Source of the DNA: Mesorhizobium sp. YIM 152430
Lineage (GTDB): Bacteria; Pseudomonadota; Alphaproteobacteria; Rhizobiales; Rhizobiaceae
Assembly (NCBI RefSeq): GCF_029210365.1
Contig: NZ_JARGES010000056.1
Span: 1 to 64,000 of the forward strand
Length of the DNA stretch: 64,000 nucleotides
Reading direction: 5' to 3'
The notes beneath the pieces were generated by a model, which was not told the DNA's origin, did not search any database, and worked only from the letters and a program-made list of their open reading frames with translations. The translations under genes and the position numbers were made by a program. Positions 1-8,197 of the stretch are shown here, piece after piece (position 1 is the first letter of the stretch; every line of letters begins with the position of its first letter).

Positions 1-782
1 GTCAGCGCGCCGACGACATCGGCCTGATCGATCATCGCGCCGAGCTTCGCCTTGATTTCATCGCGCATCATCCAAACCAGAAATTCTGCGCCGCCTCCCT
101 GCGCCCGCAGCCCGTGTCCGCTTTCGGGGTTCGATTGCCAGAGGCTGATACGAAACTGATCGGCAAAAGCGAGCGGCGGACCGGGACGACGACGCATGTC
201 GAAACGGGGTGCGCCCCGCGCGGCAACTGCATCGATCTCGTCGGCAAGCGCCGCTTTGGCATCCGCAATGGGGCACGGTGCGTTTTCGGCCTCGTTCCAC
301 TGATCAGAGACAGACATGATCTCGCCCCTGATCCGATCAACTTCTTGCTGAAAGCTCTTCGTCTTGACGGCCGGAAGGGGGAAATCCTTGAAGCGGTCAC
401 CATCTTTTTTCTGCTTGGCAAGCCATTCCACAGCGCGACCCGCGCCGATATGAAGCTCAAGACGCTGCTGGGCAGCTTCATGCCGCGCCCGAAGGCGGTC
501 GCGATCAGCTTCCGCCTTGCGCAAAGGAGCGCGAAGCGTATCGACTTCCGCCTCGTAGGCGGCATACTTCTCTTTCGACCACATGATCGTCGGCGATGGC
601 AGCGCATCGATTTGATCCTGCACCCGCCGCCTGATCTTCATCACAAGTTCGGAGGCTTCGCGCGCTTCCTCGAAGAACGATCGAACCGCCATATAGGCGG
701 TCTCGCGAGCCGCCAAGAGCGCGTCGATTTTTGTGGCTGCGCGCGCCGACAACATCGCGCGGAGATCATCAGAAAGTTCCAT
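1..782 (-). CDS. Phage-region protein of unknown function, 3' end outside window
   Basis: An open frame starts with ATG at 782 (GGGAG ribosome site 5 bases before it) and runs leftward off the window with no stop, so at least 260 residues are coded. The first 170 residues are charged and helical (many E, R, K, A in long runs without proline), suggesting coiled coil; the visible end is more globular. I recognise no family. It follows the tape-measure and tail-chaperone genes in the same direction, so a virion-morphogenesis or host-interaction role is an inference from position only. Confidence 0.6.
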   Translation of the reverse strand, partial: MELSDDLRAMLSARAATKIDALLAARETAYMAVRSFFEEAREASELVMKIRRRVQDQIDALPSPTIMWSKEKYAAYEAEVDTLRAPLRKAEADRDRLRARHEAAQQRLELHIGAGRAVEWLAKQKKDGDRFKDFPLPAVKTKSFQQEVDRIRGEIMSVSDQWNEAENAPCPIADAKAALADEIDAVAARGAPRFDMRRRPGPPLAFADQFRISLWQSNPESGHGLRAQGGGAEFLVWMMRDEIKAKLGAMIDQADVVGAL

Positions 783-860
783 CGGTGGCTCCCTTGTTGA
801 CCGCACAATGCGCCCGCTGGACCCGCATTTCGATTATGCAAAACCATGCAAAAAGGGGCG

Positions 861-1175
861 CTATTCGCGCCCCGCCATCAGCTTGCGTCGATCGATCCAC
901 CATCGGCCATCGTACTTTCGGCCATATCGCTCGATATTGCGGCGGATCGTGTCTGTAGAGCATTGGCGAAGATGCGCCGCCTTTGGGATCGTCAACCATC
1001 GTTCTCTGTCTGAAAAATCCATGCGGGCCGGATCATCGAGATCGTCCCGCTCTCCCAGGACGGCTTCGAGGGAAGCGACGACACGCCTGGCATGTTCATG
1101 GAGGCCCCGCGCATCTGCAAGGGCAGCGCGGATGGCAGCGCGATCGACATGTTCGAAGAGGTCAGGCGCGCTCAT
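861..1175 (-). CDS. Small phage protein with C-terminal winged-helix (excisionase/MerR-like) domain
   Basis: A 104-residue protein. The N-terminal half is helical (HVDRAAIRAALADARGLHEH). The C-terminal 45 residues read WLTIPKAA..C.TDTIRRNI.RYGRKYDGRWWIDRRKL, the pattern of a small HTH plus wing as in excisionase or MerR-type helix-turn-helix proteins. Its ATG overlaps the stop of the tail-chaperone gene by four bases (ATGA), so the two are translationally coupled. A DNA-binding protein inside a tail gene run is unusual; a virion-associated or late regulatory role is possible. Function is unproven. Confidence 0.6.
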   Translation of the reverse strand: MSAPDLFEHVDRAAIRAALADARGLHEHARRVVASLEAVLGERDDLDDPARMDFSDRERWLTIPKAAHLRQCSTDTIRRNIERYGRKYDGRWWIDRRKLMAGRE

Positions 1176-1459
1176 GCCATCCCCTCCTTCGCGAAGGCCG
1201 ATGTCACTTCGACATGGAGGGCGCGCAGATCACGCACGGCGAACTTGCGGACGATCTCAATCGGGAGATCGATGACCTGCGCGACCATGATCGCTGAAAG
1301 CGCGGGGCCGTCGAGGGGGCGAGCGCGCCGGGCGCGCTCATTCTCGACCGAAGCCGTGATCTTGGCCTGATCACCTCGTGTAGGACGGCGAATGATGACC
1401 TCGCGGATCATGCTGCCGTCTGCCGCGATGGCCGGGGCTTTGAGCTTGTAGCGCTGCAT
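1172..1459 (-). CDS. Phage tail assembly chaperone (gp41/E-like)
   Basis: A 95-residue protein with the features of the small tail-assembly chaperones of Mu/P2-like tailed phages (Phage_TAC_7 type): an N-terminal strand pair (MQRYKLKAPAI..DGSMIREVIIRRPTRGD) followed by helices (IDLPIEIVRKFAVRDLRALHVEV). Such proteins coat the tape-measure protein before tail-tube polymerisation. It lies 9 bases downstream of the tape-measure gene, whereas in most tailed phages the chaperone lies upstream. Family assignment is by pattern recall, so moderate confidence. Confidence 0.65.
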   Translation of the reverse strand: MQRYKLKAPAIAADGSMIREVIIRRPTRGDQAKITASVENERARRARPLDGPALSAIMVAQVIDLPIEIVRKFAVRDLRALHVEVTSAFAKEGMA

Positions 1460-1468
1460 CGCCGCCCC

Positions 1469-4069
1469 CTATGCCACGTCCGCGTGCAGCCCGCGCATTC
1501 CTTCGCGAATGGCCTGCTCGATTTCCCGGCGAACCTGCCGAGCGATCTCCTTCGCGTCGGCTCCCCCTCCATGGATGGTGATCGGTGCGTTGACCTCGAT
1601 CGGCCGAAGCGCCTGCCCGCCACTGCCCGAAGAGATCGAACTGCCGCCGCTGCCCTGCCGAAGCATCGCCATCGTCTCGCGGTTCGGGATGATCCGGCCG
1701 TTGCGTTCGGGCGTGAAAACTTCCGCGCCCTCTTCGCCGACGAGATAGGACTTGCCGCGAAGAACTGGCCCGCCCCGCGCCCTTGCTCCTGCAAGTGACC
1801 CCGCAGTTGGGGAATTGTCGTTTGCAGGAGCGTCACCGCCGCCAAACCATCCCTTCACGCGGTTGATCGCAGATGAAGCTCGATCAGCGATCGCGCTCCC
1901 GATCTGCCGGCCGATATCCGCAGCCCACCCGACAATGCCGGCGAACGCTGACTTGATCGCCTCGATCATGCGCGTGGCAGCGTCGAAGCCGGCGTTTTCC
2001 CACTCGGCTTTCTCGCTATCGGAGAGAACCTCCCTTGAGAAAAACGACCCGATCCAGCCTATGAAGTCTCTGACCGCCGTCGTAGCCTTCTCCCAACCGG
2101 ACGCTATACCCTCGCCGAGTGGTGCCATCCATTCGAGGTAGGGCTTCGCTGCGTCGAAAGCGGGCTGCAACTGTTCGCTGATCGCCCGAGCGACGCCCGA
2201 GAAGATCGCCGTCAGCCGATCCCAGTACTTCCAAACGAGGTATCCCGCTGCGCCAACCGCCGCGACGCCTACGGCAATCGCCCCCCAGGCGGGTGCCGTC
2301 AGCGCGGCTACAGCCGCGCCGATGCCCGATGCCGCGCCCGCAAGCAGCGAGATACCGGGGATTGCACGTCCGATTGCCGTGAAGGCCGTACCGGCTTTGG
2401 CGAGGTTGCCGTATTTCGCCCCGCTCATCGCAGCAAGCGAGCTTTGTAGGGCGATCGATGATGCAGCGGCGCGACCGCTCCACACGGCTACGCCCTTGAT
2501 GACGCCTACGGCGATCCCGCCGACGCCGCCGATCAAGCTGATTGCCGAACCGACGCCGCCGAGGGCGAACCCGAGAGGGCCGACCACGGCAAGCGCGCCG
2601 AGCGCATAGGTGCCGAAGCGGAGCATCATCGGATTGGTCTCACCAAGCCGAGTGACGGCTTGGGATATTTTGTCGAGAGAATTGGCAACGGCGTCCATGA
2701 CGCCGCTCTCGGCGATTGCGATAAAGGCGTTCTCCCACGCCGCCTGCCAGCGAGCTACGGAGCCGACGATCCCCTTCATCCGCGCTTCCGCCATCTTCGC
2801 CGCGGCGTTCGGAGCGCTCTTAAGGATCGACGCTACCGCCGCGTCCATGTCGCCCGCGAGGTTGGTGGAGAGACGCGACCCTTGCCGCGTATCGAAAACA
2901 TGGCTCATGTCGCCGGTGGTTGCGCCCTTGCGCCGAAGCTCGTTGATGAAGCCGATCAGATCGACGCGCTCCGCAGAGCCAACAAGCGCGGCCGAAATGC
3001 TGTCGGCAAGGCTGTCTCTGTCGATGATGCTGTCAGCCCCAAGGCCCTGGGCGATCGTGTCAGTGATCCGCTCGATCATTCGCGCGGGGGCCTGGGCGAG
3101 GATGTCGTCGTTCAGGAGGTCATTGATCTGATCCTCGAATTCGCTCGCGTTGACGCCCTGGGCCATCAGGCTTTCGATTACGTCGCCCGCCTCGATCTCG
3201 CGGCCAAGGTGGATGAAGTCGTTCAGGTTGACGTTGAGCCGCCCGAGCGCGGCCACCATCGGCTTCACCGGCTTGACCATGCGGACAAGGGCCGAGCGCA
3301 GCGCGACGCCGGCTTCGGAGCCCTTGATGCCGTTATTTGCCATGATCATCGCCATGCCGGCGACTTCTTCAAGCTCCATGCCGAGGCCCGCCGCCATCGG
3401 CGCGACGTACTTCATGGTCTGACCCATATCTTCCACAGTCATGTTCGACCGCGTGGCAGCATAGGCGAGCGTGTCGTTGACGCGCTGTAGCGATTTCTCG
3501 ACCTGCTCGCTCGTCTCCATCGGGAGCCGCATCGCGGTCATGACGTTCGTCGCGATATCGGTCGCAAGCCCGGTCCCGAGGTCGCCGGCCTGCGAAAGCT
3601 GCAAGGTGCCGGCGAGCGAGCCCATCGTCTGCTCGTAGGTCAGACCGGCCTTGAGAAGCTCTTCGGCCGCGCTCAAGATTTGCGAATTCGTGAAGGGAAA
3701 GGAGGCGTTCAACTCCTTCGAATAGGCCTCGATCCCCTTGCGCTGCTCGTCCGTCAGAAGGCCGACCGCTTCGACCGCATTGCCGACCTTCGCGTAATTG
3801 TAAGCCCCCTCCGCGCCGACGCGGCCAATCATCATCAGCGGGGCCGAGACGCCGATCGACGCGCCCACAGCAGCGCGCTGAACGCGGCCCATGCTGCTTT
3901 GCAAGCCATGAAACGCGCCCTGCGCCTGGCCGGCCATGACCCCGGAGCGGCGATTGGCATGATCGGCGGCTTCGCCAATCCCGCGGATCGAGCGCTGCGC
4001 TCCCTTCGCCGGCCCGGAGATACGATCGAGAAGGCGGACGATCAGCGTCGATGTCAAAGCTCTGGACAT
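1469..4069 (-). CDS. Phage tail tape measure protein (TP901 type)
   Basis: 866 residues from an ATG with an AAGGAG site; the open frame extends further upstream but that part is low-complexity Arg-rich and lacks a site. Residues about 60-300 match the TP901-core tape-measure pattern (YSKELNASFPFTNSQILSAA, LLKAGLTYEQTMGSLAGTL, NNGIKGSEAGVALRSALVRM). A long hydrophobic Gly/Ala section with likely membrane-inserting helices follows around residues 490-620. The tail end has the typical GGPVLRGKSYLVGEEGAEVF motif. The protein sets tail length and is ejected during infection. It heads a compact run of leftward phage genes. Confidence 0.92.
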   Translation of the reverse strand: MSRALTSTLIVRLLDRISGPAKGAQRSIRGIGEAADHANRRSGVMAGQAQGAFHGLQSSMGRVQRAAVGASIGVSAPLMMIGRVGAEGAYNYAKVGNAVEAVGLLTDEQRKGIEAYSKELNASFPFTNSQILSAAEELLKAGLTYEQTMGSLAGTLQLSQAGDLGTGLATDIATNVMTAMRLPMETSEQVEKSLQRVNDTLAYAATRSNMTVEDMGQTMKYVAPMAAGLGMELEEVAGMAMIMANNGIKGSEAGVALRSALVRMVKPVKPMVAALGRLNVNLNDFIHLGREIEAGDVIESLMAQGVNASEFEDQINDLLNDDILAQAPARMIERITDTIAQGLGADSIIDRDSLADSISAALVGSAERVDLIGFINELRRKGATTGDMSHVFDTRQGSRLSTNLAGDMDAAVASILKSAPNAAAKMAEARMKGIVGSVARWQAAWENAFIAIAESGVMDAVANSLDKISQAVTRLGETNPMMLRFGTYALGALAVVGPLGFALGGVGSAISLIGGVGGIAVGVIKGVAVWSGRAAASSIALQSSLAAMSGAKYGNLAKAGTAFTAIGRAIPGISLLAGAASGIGAAVAALTAPAWGAIAVGVAAVGAAGYLVWKYWDRLTAIFSGVARAISEQLQPAFDAAKPYLEWMAPLGEGIASGWEKATTAVRDFIGWIGSFFSREVLSDSEKAEWENAGFDAATRMIEAIKSAFAGIVGWAADIGRQIGSAIADRASSAINRVKGWFGGGDAPANDNSPTAGSLAGARARGGPVLRGKSYLVGEEGAEVFTPERNGRIIPNRETMAMLRQGSGGSSISSGSGGQALRPIEVNAPITIHGGGADAKEIARQVRREIEQAIREGMRGLHADVA

Positions 4070-4148
4070 GAATGCTCCTTCGCGCCGAGCGGCGCGTCTG
4101 CGGCGCTGCGGCAAATGCCGCGCGCGCGAATGGTAGGGATGAGGACTT

Positions 4149-4505
4149 TCATCGCGCGCCCTCCAAGGGCGGCGACCAATAGGCGCGCCATATCGCGGCG
4201 CGATACGCGGCAACATCGGCTTTTACGAGGTGGGGCGAGAGCCCCGCGTTGACGCGCATATCCGAAACGCGGCGCAGGTGCGCTTTCAAGATCGCGTCGC
4301 GCTCTGCCGTGTTTCGCGAGCCGCGCATCAGGGATGCGACCTTCGCCACGTTTTCATGCGCGGCCAGCGGGAAGATGAAGACCGAAGCCGACTTTGGCGA
4401 TCGCTCGCCTCGGGCGGCGGACTGCCGCTTGGGACGCGCAGCCGGCGGCGCAACGATCAGTTCCGGCCGAGGAGCGAAGAGATCAAGTTGGACTTCACGC
4501 GACAT
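4149..4505 (-). CDS. DUF6074-like small protein
   Basis: 118 residues from an ATG preceded by GGGGAG; the start lies inside the end of the DUF1376 gene (11-base overlap), arguing for coupled translation. An N-terminal basic and Pro/Ala-rich stretch is followed by a core (VFIFPLAAHENVAKVASLM, then ILKAHLRRVSDMRVNAGLS, then AAIWRAYW) that resembles the short DUF6074 proteins common in Hyphomicrobiales phages and genomes. The role is unknown; the FP-L-A start and paired helices suggest a compact helical protein. The longer open frame to 4700 lacks a ribosome site. Confidence 0.6.
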   Translation of the reverse strand: MSREVQLDLFAPRPELIVAPPAARPKRQSAARGERSPKSASVFIFPLAAHENVAKVASLMRGSRNTAERDAILKAHLRRVSDMRVNAGLSPHLVKADVAAYRAAIWRAYWSPPLEGAR

Positions 4506-5133
4506 TCCGAACTCCCCTGCGCTCATCTTCGAAATCTTCGTCAAAGTCTTCGTCCGGGAGATCATCGCTTTCGACCGGATCGGGGGCTTCCAGAATGTGA
4601 CCGGGCACATTGTCGAGGTCGAGCGCACACGGCTCGTAGTCCAACTCGAATTCGACCAACGGGCTGGATCGGCCGGCGTCAGCCGGAGCCGATCCTTCAC
4701 CCTTAAACGTGTCTGCTACTGTTGAAATGGAAGCCGCTTGGGCGGCTTCCTTCTTCTCTACCTCTGTTCCTCGTATCGAAGGCCGATTGTTTTCATTGGA
4801 TTTTCCCCACCGTTTGCGCACGTTTTCCGACGCTTTTTCCGAGTTTTCCGTGCGGTGAGCGATCTCCTTGGAGATCATGGAGCAGGTCAGGAAGTCGCCT
4901 TCGTCCGTCAGATGACCGGCTTCGCAGAGCCGATCGAGGCTCTTGATCAGAGCCGCTTTCGTCATGCCGCAGAGCCGGGCGAGACGCTTCGGATCATTCG
5001 CGATCGCGCCGTCGCGCAGATGTATTTCGGACGCGATGATCATCAGAACGCCGGCATCCTGAGCGCCGAGGGCGCGCGTCGCCCCGAGGAATTGAGCCGG
5101 GAAGAAGCGGAACCAGAGGGCAGACTTCATCAT
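4495..5133 (-). CDS. DUF1376 (YdaU-like) phage protein, probable replication-initiation helper
   Basis: About 212 residues. The N-terminus (MMKSALWFRFFPAQFLGATRALGAQDAGVLMIIASEI) is the DUF1376 signature found in YdaU-type lambdoid replication-region proteins, followed by a winged-helix-like part (KRLARLCGMTKAALIKSLDRL). The C-terminal third is acidic and probably disordered (DDLPDEDFDEDFEDERR). ATG at 5133 overlaps the stop of the upstream excisionase-like gene (ATGA). In other phages such proteins sit beside primosome or helicase-loader genes; here it lies directly ahead of tail genes, suggesting that the intervening modules were lost or lie elsewhere. Confidence 0.75.
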   Translation of the reverse strand: MMKSALWFRFFPAQFLGATRALGAQDAGVLMIIASEIHLRDGAIANDPKRLARLCGMTKAALIKSLDRLCEAGHLTDEGDFLTCSMISKEIAHRTENSEKASENVRKRWGKSNENNRPSIRGTEVEKKEAAQAASISTVADTFKGEGSAPADAGRSSPLVEFELDYEPCALDLDNVPGHILEAPDPVESDDLPDEDFDEDFEDERRGVRNVA

Positions 5134-5345
5134 GCCGCCGCCTCGCAAGTGCGAAGAAAGCGATCGATCTCCGCGGTCGTGATCCGCGTCGAACCCCGGA
5201 TGCGGATCGCCCGCAGTTCGCCGGCTTGGATCAGCTTTCGCACCGTGGTTCGGCTGATGCCCAGCAATTCGCTGGTTTCGGTGATGTTGTGACAGAGCCG
5301 CGCGGAACGCGGTTCAATAGTGGAAGCTGGGGGAAAATCGGTCAT
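5130..5345 (-). CDS. Excisionase-family helix-turn-helix protein
   Basis: 71 residues. Residues 22-66 (TETSELLGISRTTVRKLIQAGELRAIRIRGSTRITTAEIDRFL, read in parts) form a typical HTH_17/excisionase domain: HTH, then a beta wing with the RGSTRI motif. Such proteins bend DNA for excisive recombination or act as small phage regulators. It is the first gene of the leftward phage run, next to the recombinase remnant. No convincing ribosome site is visible upstream. Confidence 0.75.
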   Translation of the reverse strand: MTDFPPASTIEPRSARLCHNITETSELLGISRTTVRKLIQAGELRAIRIRGSTRITTAEIDRFLRTCEAAA

Positions 5346-5576
5346 GACGCGCCCGGAGTGATTGAGGGGAAGCTCGGATCAATCAATCAATCGGTCGCGC
5401 AAATGCGATGACCGAGACGTTAAAGCCATTGTGGGCGCGGCGCAAGCCGCGGTGCGCGCGAATGCGCCCCGATGCGCGCTCGTGGTCAACATGATGCAGC
5501 GACGAAGCCGCGAACGCTGCCGAGCGGGACGGAAACCCGCGCAATCGTGGCGATTTCGGACTGGCTACAGAGGTTG
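5346..5576. other. Non-coding gap between excisionase-like gene and recombinase remnant
   Basis: No credible gene. It contains a short tandem TCAATCAATCAATC at about 5378-5391 and GC-rich inverted repeats around 5420-5540. It should hold the leftward promoter of the phage genes, but no clear -35/-10 pair was found. Confidence 0.35.
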
Positions 5577-6002
5577 CTACGCCCCTCCGCTACCACCGTT
5601 AACAACACCGAGGTTTCCGAAGCCTTCCGCGCCTACCAGAGCATTCAATTTCCCTTGGATGCTGATGCTGATCCCGCCGCTGCGGTTCGGGCGAACAGTC
5701 ACGCTATCGACCAGTTCCCGAAGCCCCTTGGCTCCCGCGCTGTTGCCGTCATCCACTCCAGCTTGAAGTTCCTCGCGTAGCTGCGCGAGCTTGATCTTAT
5801 ATTGGCCGAGAGCCTTGTCGTGTAAGGCAACCACATTGACCTCCGCCGGGACTTCTGCGAGTTCCTGCTCCAACTCCTGCCGCTCCGTCTTTACTGTTGG
5901 CAGGCTTAACTGCGTGTCCGAAAAACCGGCAGCAGGCCAATCGATTTTCCGCAGCATCGCCAAATGAGTGCAAGTAGGGTTGATCGGGCAAAAAAATCGC
6001 AT
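5577..6002 (-). pseudogene. C-terminal remnant of a large serine recombinase (phage integrase)
   Basis: Residues about 40-141 of the open frame match the coiled-coil and tail region of large serine recombinases: ERQELEQELAEVPAEVNVVA, then YKIKLAQLREELQ, then LRELVDSVTVRP and ISIQGKLNALVG. The first 35 residues (MRFFCPINPTCTHLAML...) do not fit and run into the divergent sulfur operon. The catalytic resolvase domain and the zinc-ribbon part are absent, and no trace of them was seen in other frames upstream. It is therefore a broken integrase gene at the edge of the phage segment, with the recognisable homology covering roughly 5577-5900. Confidence 0.75.
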
Positions 6003-6007
6003 TGTCT

Positions 6008-6037
6008 ATTGCGTTTTTTCGCAATCGTTTTTATATG
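6008..6037 (+). promoter_or_regulatory. Promoter with overlapping palindromic operator of the sulfur operon (BigR/SqrR-type candidate)
   Basis: A perfect inverted repeat ATTGCG-TTTTTT-CGCAAT occupies 6008-6025. A -35-like TTGCGT (6009-6014) and a -10-like TATATG (6032-6037) are exactly 17 bases apart, so the palindrome covers the -35 and spacer. The operon includes an ArsR-family repressor with the two sulfide-sensing cysteines, which makes this the best candidate operator. Reading of the elements is direct; repressor binding is inferred. Confidence 0.6.
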
Positions 6038-6080
6038 CGTGTTATCGATCGCGGCCCGGCCGCCTACGCAGGACAGACGC

Positions 6081-6503
6081 ATGAAACAGGTTTCCGACAA
6101 GCTCTTCATCGCCCCGCAGTTGACCGCCGGCGATATCAGAGCCGCCAAGGCTGCGGGCTTTGCAGCAATCGTCAACAACCGCCCGGACGGCGAAGAGGCG
6201 GGACAGCCGACCGCGTCGGAGAACCGCCGCATCGCGCAGACGGCGGGCCTCGACTACAAGCACATTCCCGTCGCCCCCGGACAGATCACAAGGGGTCAAG
6301 TGGCCGATTTCCATGCGGCGCTCAACGATGCCGAGGGTCCCGTTCTCGCGCATTGCAAGACTGGCACACGTTCAGCGACGCTGTACGCAATCGGCGAAGT
6401 GCTGGACAGCCGGATGGCGAAGGACGACGTCATGCCGCTCGGACAGCGTCTGGGCGTCGACCTGTCCGGCGCGGTCAAATGGCTCGACGCCAACGGCCGA
6501 TAG
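6081..6503 (+). CDS. TIGR01244/DUF442 family sulfurtransferase-phosphatase-like protein
   Basis: 140 residues from MKQVSDKLFIAPQLT; the frame is open further upstream but that region covers the promoter. It belongs to the DUF442 family (beta-lactamase-hydrolase-associated, cysteine-phosphatase fold). The active-site loop HCKTGTRSA (Cys92, Arg97) has the C-x4-R arrangement. In the BLH protein of Agrobacterium and Xylella this domain is fused to a persulfide dioxygenase; here the two are separate adjacent genes. A rhodanese-like role in persulfide handling is inferred from that fusion. First gene of the sulfur operon. Confidence 0.85.
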   Translation: MKQVSDKLFIAPQLTAGDIRAAKAAGFAAIVNNRPDGEEAGQPTASENRRIAQTAGLDYKHIPVAPGQITRGQVADFHAALNDAEGPVLAHCKTGTRSATLYAIGEVLDSRMAKDDVMPLGQRLGVDLSGAVKWLDANGR

Positions 6504-6542
6504 AGCTGTCCCGATCGTCCCCATTCCGTTCAAGCGAGTGCC

Positions 6543-7427
6543 ATGATGAGCAACAGCCCCGACGTGAAGGCCTTCTTCGACAAGCGTACCTTTTCGGTGC
6601 AATATGTCGTCGCCGATCCCGCCACGAATAGATGCGCCATTGTCGACCCCGTTCTCGATTTCGACGAGAAGTCCGGGGCGACGGCGACGATCAATGCCGA
6701 CCGCATCCTCGATTACGTCGAGAGCGCCGGGCTGACGGTCGAGTGGATTCTCGACACCCATCCCCATGCCGACCATTTCTCAGCCGCGCGCTACCTGAAG
6801 GAAAAGACCGGCGCACCGACGGCGATCGGCGAGAAGGTGGTCGAGGTGCAGAAGCTCTGGAAGGGCTTCTATCACTGGCCCGACTTCCCCGCCGACGGCT
6901 CGCAGTGGGACAAGCTCTTTGCCGAAGGCGAGACGTTCAGGGTCGGCGAGATCGACGCCAGGGTGATGTTCTCGCCGGGCCACACGCTCGCCTCGATCAC
7001 CTATGTGATCGGCGATGCCGCCTTCGTTCACGACACGCTGTTCATGCCCGATTCCGGCACGGCGCGGGCCGACTTTCCCGGCGGCAGCGCCGCGCGCCTT
7101 TGGGATTCGATCCAGCAGATTCTCGCCCTCTCTGACGCGACGCGCATCTTCGTCGGCCACGACTACCAGCCGGACGGGCGCGAGCCGCGCTGGGAATCGA
7201 CGGTCGGCGAACAAAAGGCGACGAACACGCACATTTCCACGTGTCGCACGAAGGACGAGTTCGTCGCGGTCCGCGAAGCGCGTGATGCGACGCTGCCGAT
7301 GCCCAAGCTGATCCTGCACGCGCTTCAGGTCAACATGAATGGCGGCCGTCTGCCGGCACCCGAGGCCAACGGCAAGCGCTATCTCAAATTCCCCCTCGAC
7401 GTGCTGGAGGGCGCGGCATGGGAATGA
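6543..7427 (+). CDS. blh: MBL-fold persulfide dioxygenase-type hydrolase (BLH catalytic part)
   Basis: 294 residues. The metallo-beta-lactamase fold is marked by [10 protein letters not shown] (metal ligands His73, His75, Asp77, His78), SPGHT (His147) and GHDYQPDG (His206). The single-iron ETHE1/BLH family oxidises glutathione persulfide to sulfite, and the conserved [21 protein letters not shown] segment (in parts) is typical of the bacterial BLH branch. It ends inside the start of the ArsR gene. In this operon it would detoxify sulfane sulfur derived from sulfide. The start may be the first or the second of two adjacent ATG codons. Confidence 0.87.
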   Translation: MMSNSPDVKAFFDKRTFSVQYVVADPATNRCAIVDPVLDFDEKSGATATINADRILDYVESAGLTVEWILDTHPHADHFSAARYLKEKTGAPTAIGEKVVEVQKLWKGFYHWPDFPADGSQWDKLFAEGETFRVGEIDARVMFSPGHTLASITYVIGDAAFVHDTLFMPDSGTARADFPGGSAARLWDSIQQILALSDATRIFVGHDYQPDGREPRWESTVGEQKATNTHISTCRTKDEFVAVREARDATLPMPKLILHALQVNMNGGRLPAPEANGKRYLKFPLDVLEGAAWE

Positions 7428-7768
7428 CCGTCATGACCCGCGAACTCTCGCAGGAAACCGCCGAGATGGTCGAAAATGCCGGCGAGGCGGCGGATTTCCT
7501 GAAGAAGCTCGCCCATCCTTCGCGGCTGATGATCGTCTGCGCACTCGTCGACGGCGAGCGCTCGGTGCGCGATCTCGAAGACACGCTCGGCATCCGCCAG
7601 CCGGGCCTGTCGCAGCAGATCGCCGAACTGCGCGAGGCCGGCTTCATCACCGGCCGCAAGGAATCCAAGCACATGTTCTACCGGCTCGAAGACGGCCGGG
7701 TCTCGGAATTCATCTCCATGATGCACGCCATGTTCTGCGCCGCGCCGGCCAAAGGATCCAAGCCATGA
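7418..7768 (+). CDS. bigR: ArsR-family repressor, BigR/SqrR-type sulfide sensor
   Basis: 116 residues with a winged HTH ([29 protein letters not shown]). Cys41 and Cys107 sit at the positions of the BigR redox pair (Cys42/Cys108 in Xylella), which form a disulfide or polysulfide bridge on sulfide exposure and release DNA. There is no metal-binding CVC motif of arsenic sensors. A GGAGGG site precedes the ATG, and the gene overlaps its upstream neighbour by 10 bases and its downstream neighbour by 4. It probably represses its own operon through the palindrome at 6008-6025. Confidence 0.85.
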   Translation: MGMTVMTRELSQETAEMVENAGEAADFLKKLAHPSRLMIVCALVDGERSVRDLEDTLGIRQPGLSQQIAELREAGFITGRKESKHMFYRLEDGRVSEFISMMHAMFCAAPAKGSKP

Positions 7769-8193
7769 CCGAATTCACCCCCATCGCCTCTCTCATCGGC
7801 GGCATGATGATCGGCCTGTCGGCCGTCCTCCTGATGCTGTGGGAAGGTCGCATCGCCGGCATTTCCGGCATCGCCGGCCGCCTGCTGCCGCCCTATCGCG
7901 ACGGGGCGTTCCTGTCGCGCTTCGGCTTCGTCGTCGGGCTCGTCGCCGCGCCGCTCGCCATGATCGCGCTCGGCGGCGTCGAGATCAGCCAGACGGTGTC
8001 CTCGAACATCCCGCTGATGGTCGCCGCTGGCCTCCTCGTCGGGTTCGGGTCGGTGTGGGGCAATGGCTGCACGTCGGGCCACGGTGTCTGCGGCCTTTCG
8101 CGGCTTTCGACTCGCTCCATCGTCGCCACAGGTGTCTTCATGGCGACGGCCATCGTCACCGTCTTTCTCGTCCGCCACGTCATCGGAGCCTGA
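7765..8193 (+). CDS. YeeE/YedE family half-transporter, first half
   Basis: 142 residues, four or so membrane helices, with the family signature [17 protein letters not shown] (residues about 94-110) containing conserved cysteines. YeeE/YedE (TsuA-like) proteins pass thiosulfate or other sulfur species across the inner membrane through a cysteine relay; here the usual full-length protein is split in two genes. ATGA overlap with the repressor gene. Together with the next gene it likely moves a sulfur compound linked to persulfide oxidation. Confidence 0.85.
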   Translation: MTEFTPIASLIGGMMIGLSAVLLMLWEGRIAGISGIAGRLLPPYRDGAFLSRFGFVVGLVAAPLAMIALGGVEISQTVSSNIPLMVAAGLLVGFGSVWGNGCTSGHGVCGLSRLSTRSIVATGVFMATAIVTVFLVRHVIGA

Positions 8194-8197
8194 GCCC

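Noticed and set aside
1-6002. Gene transfer agent cluster
   Set aside because: The tape measure is present but the conserved GTA capsid, portal and tail-tip order is not visible; excisionase-like and recombinase remnants point to a conventional prophage.
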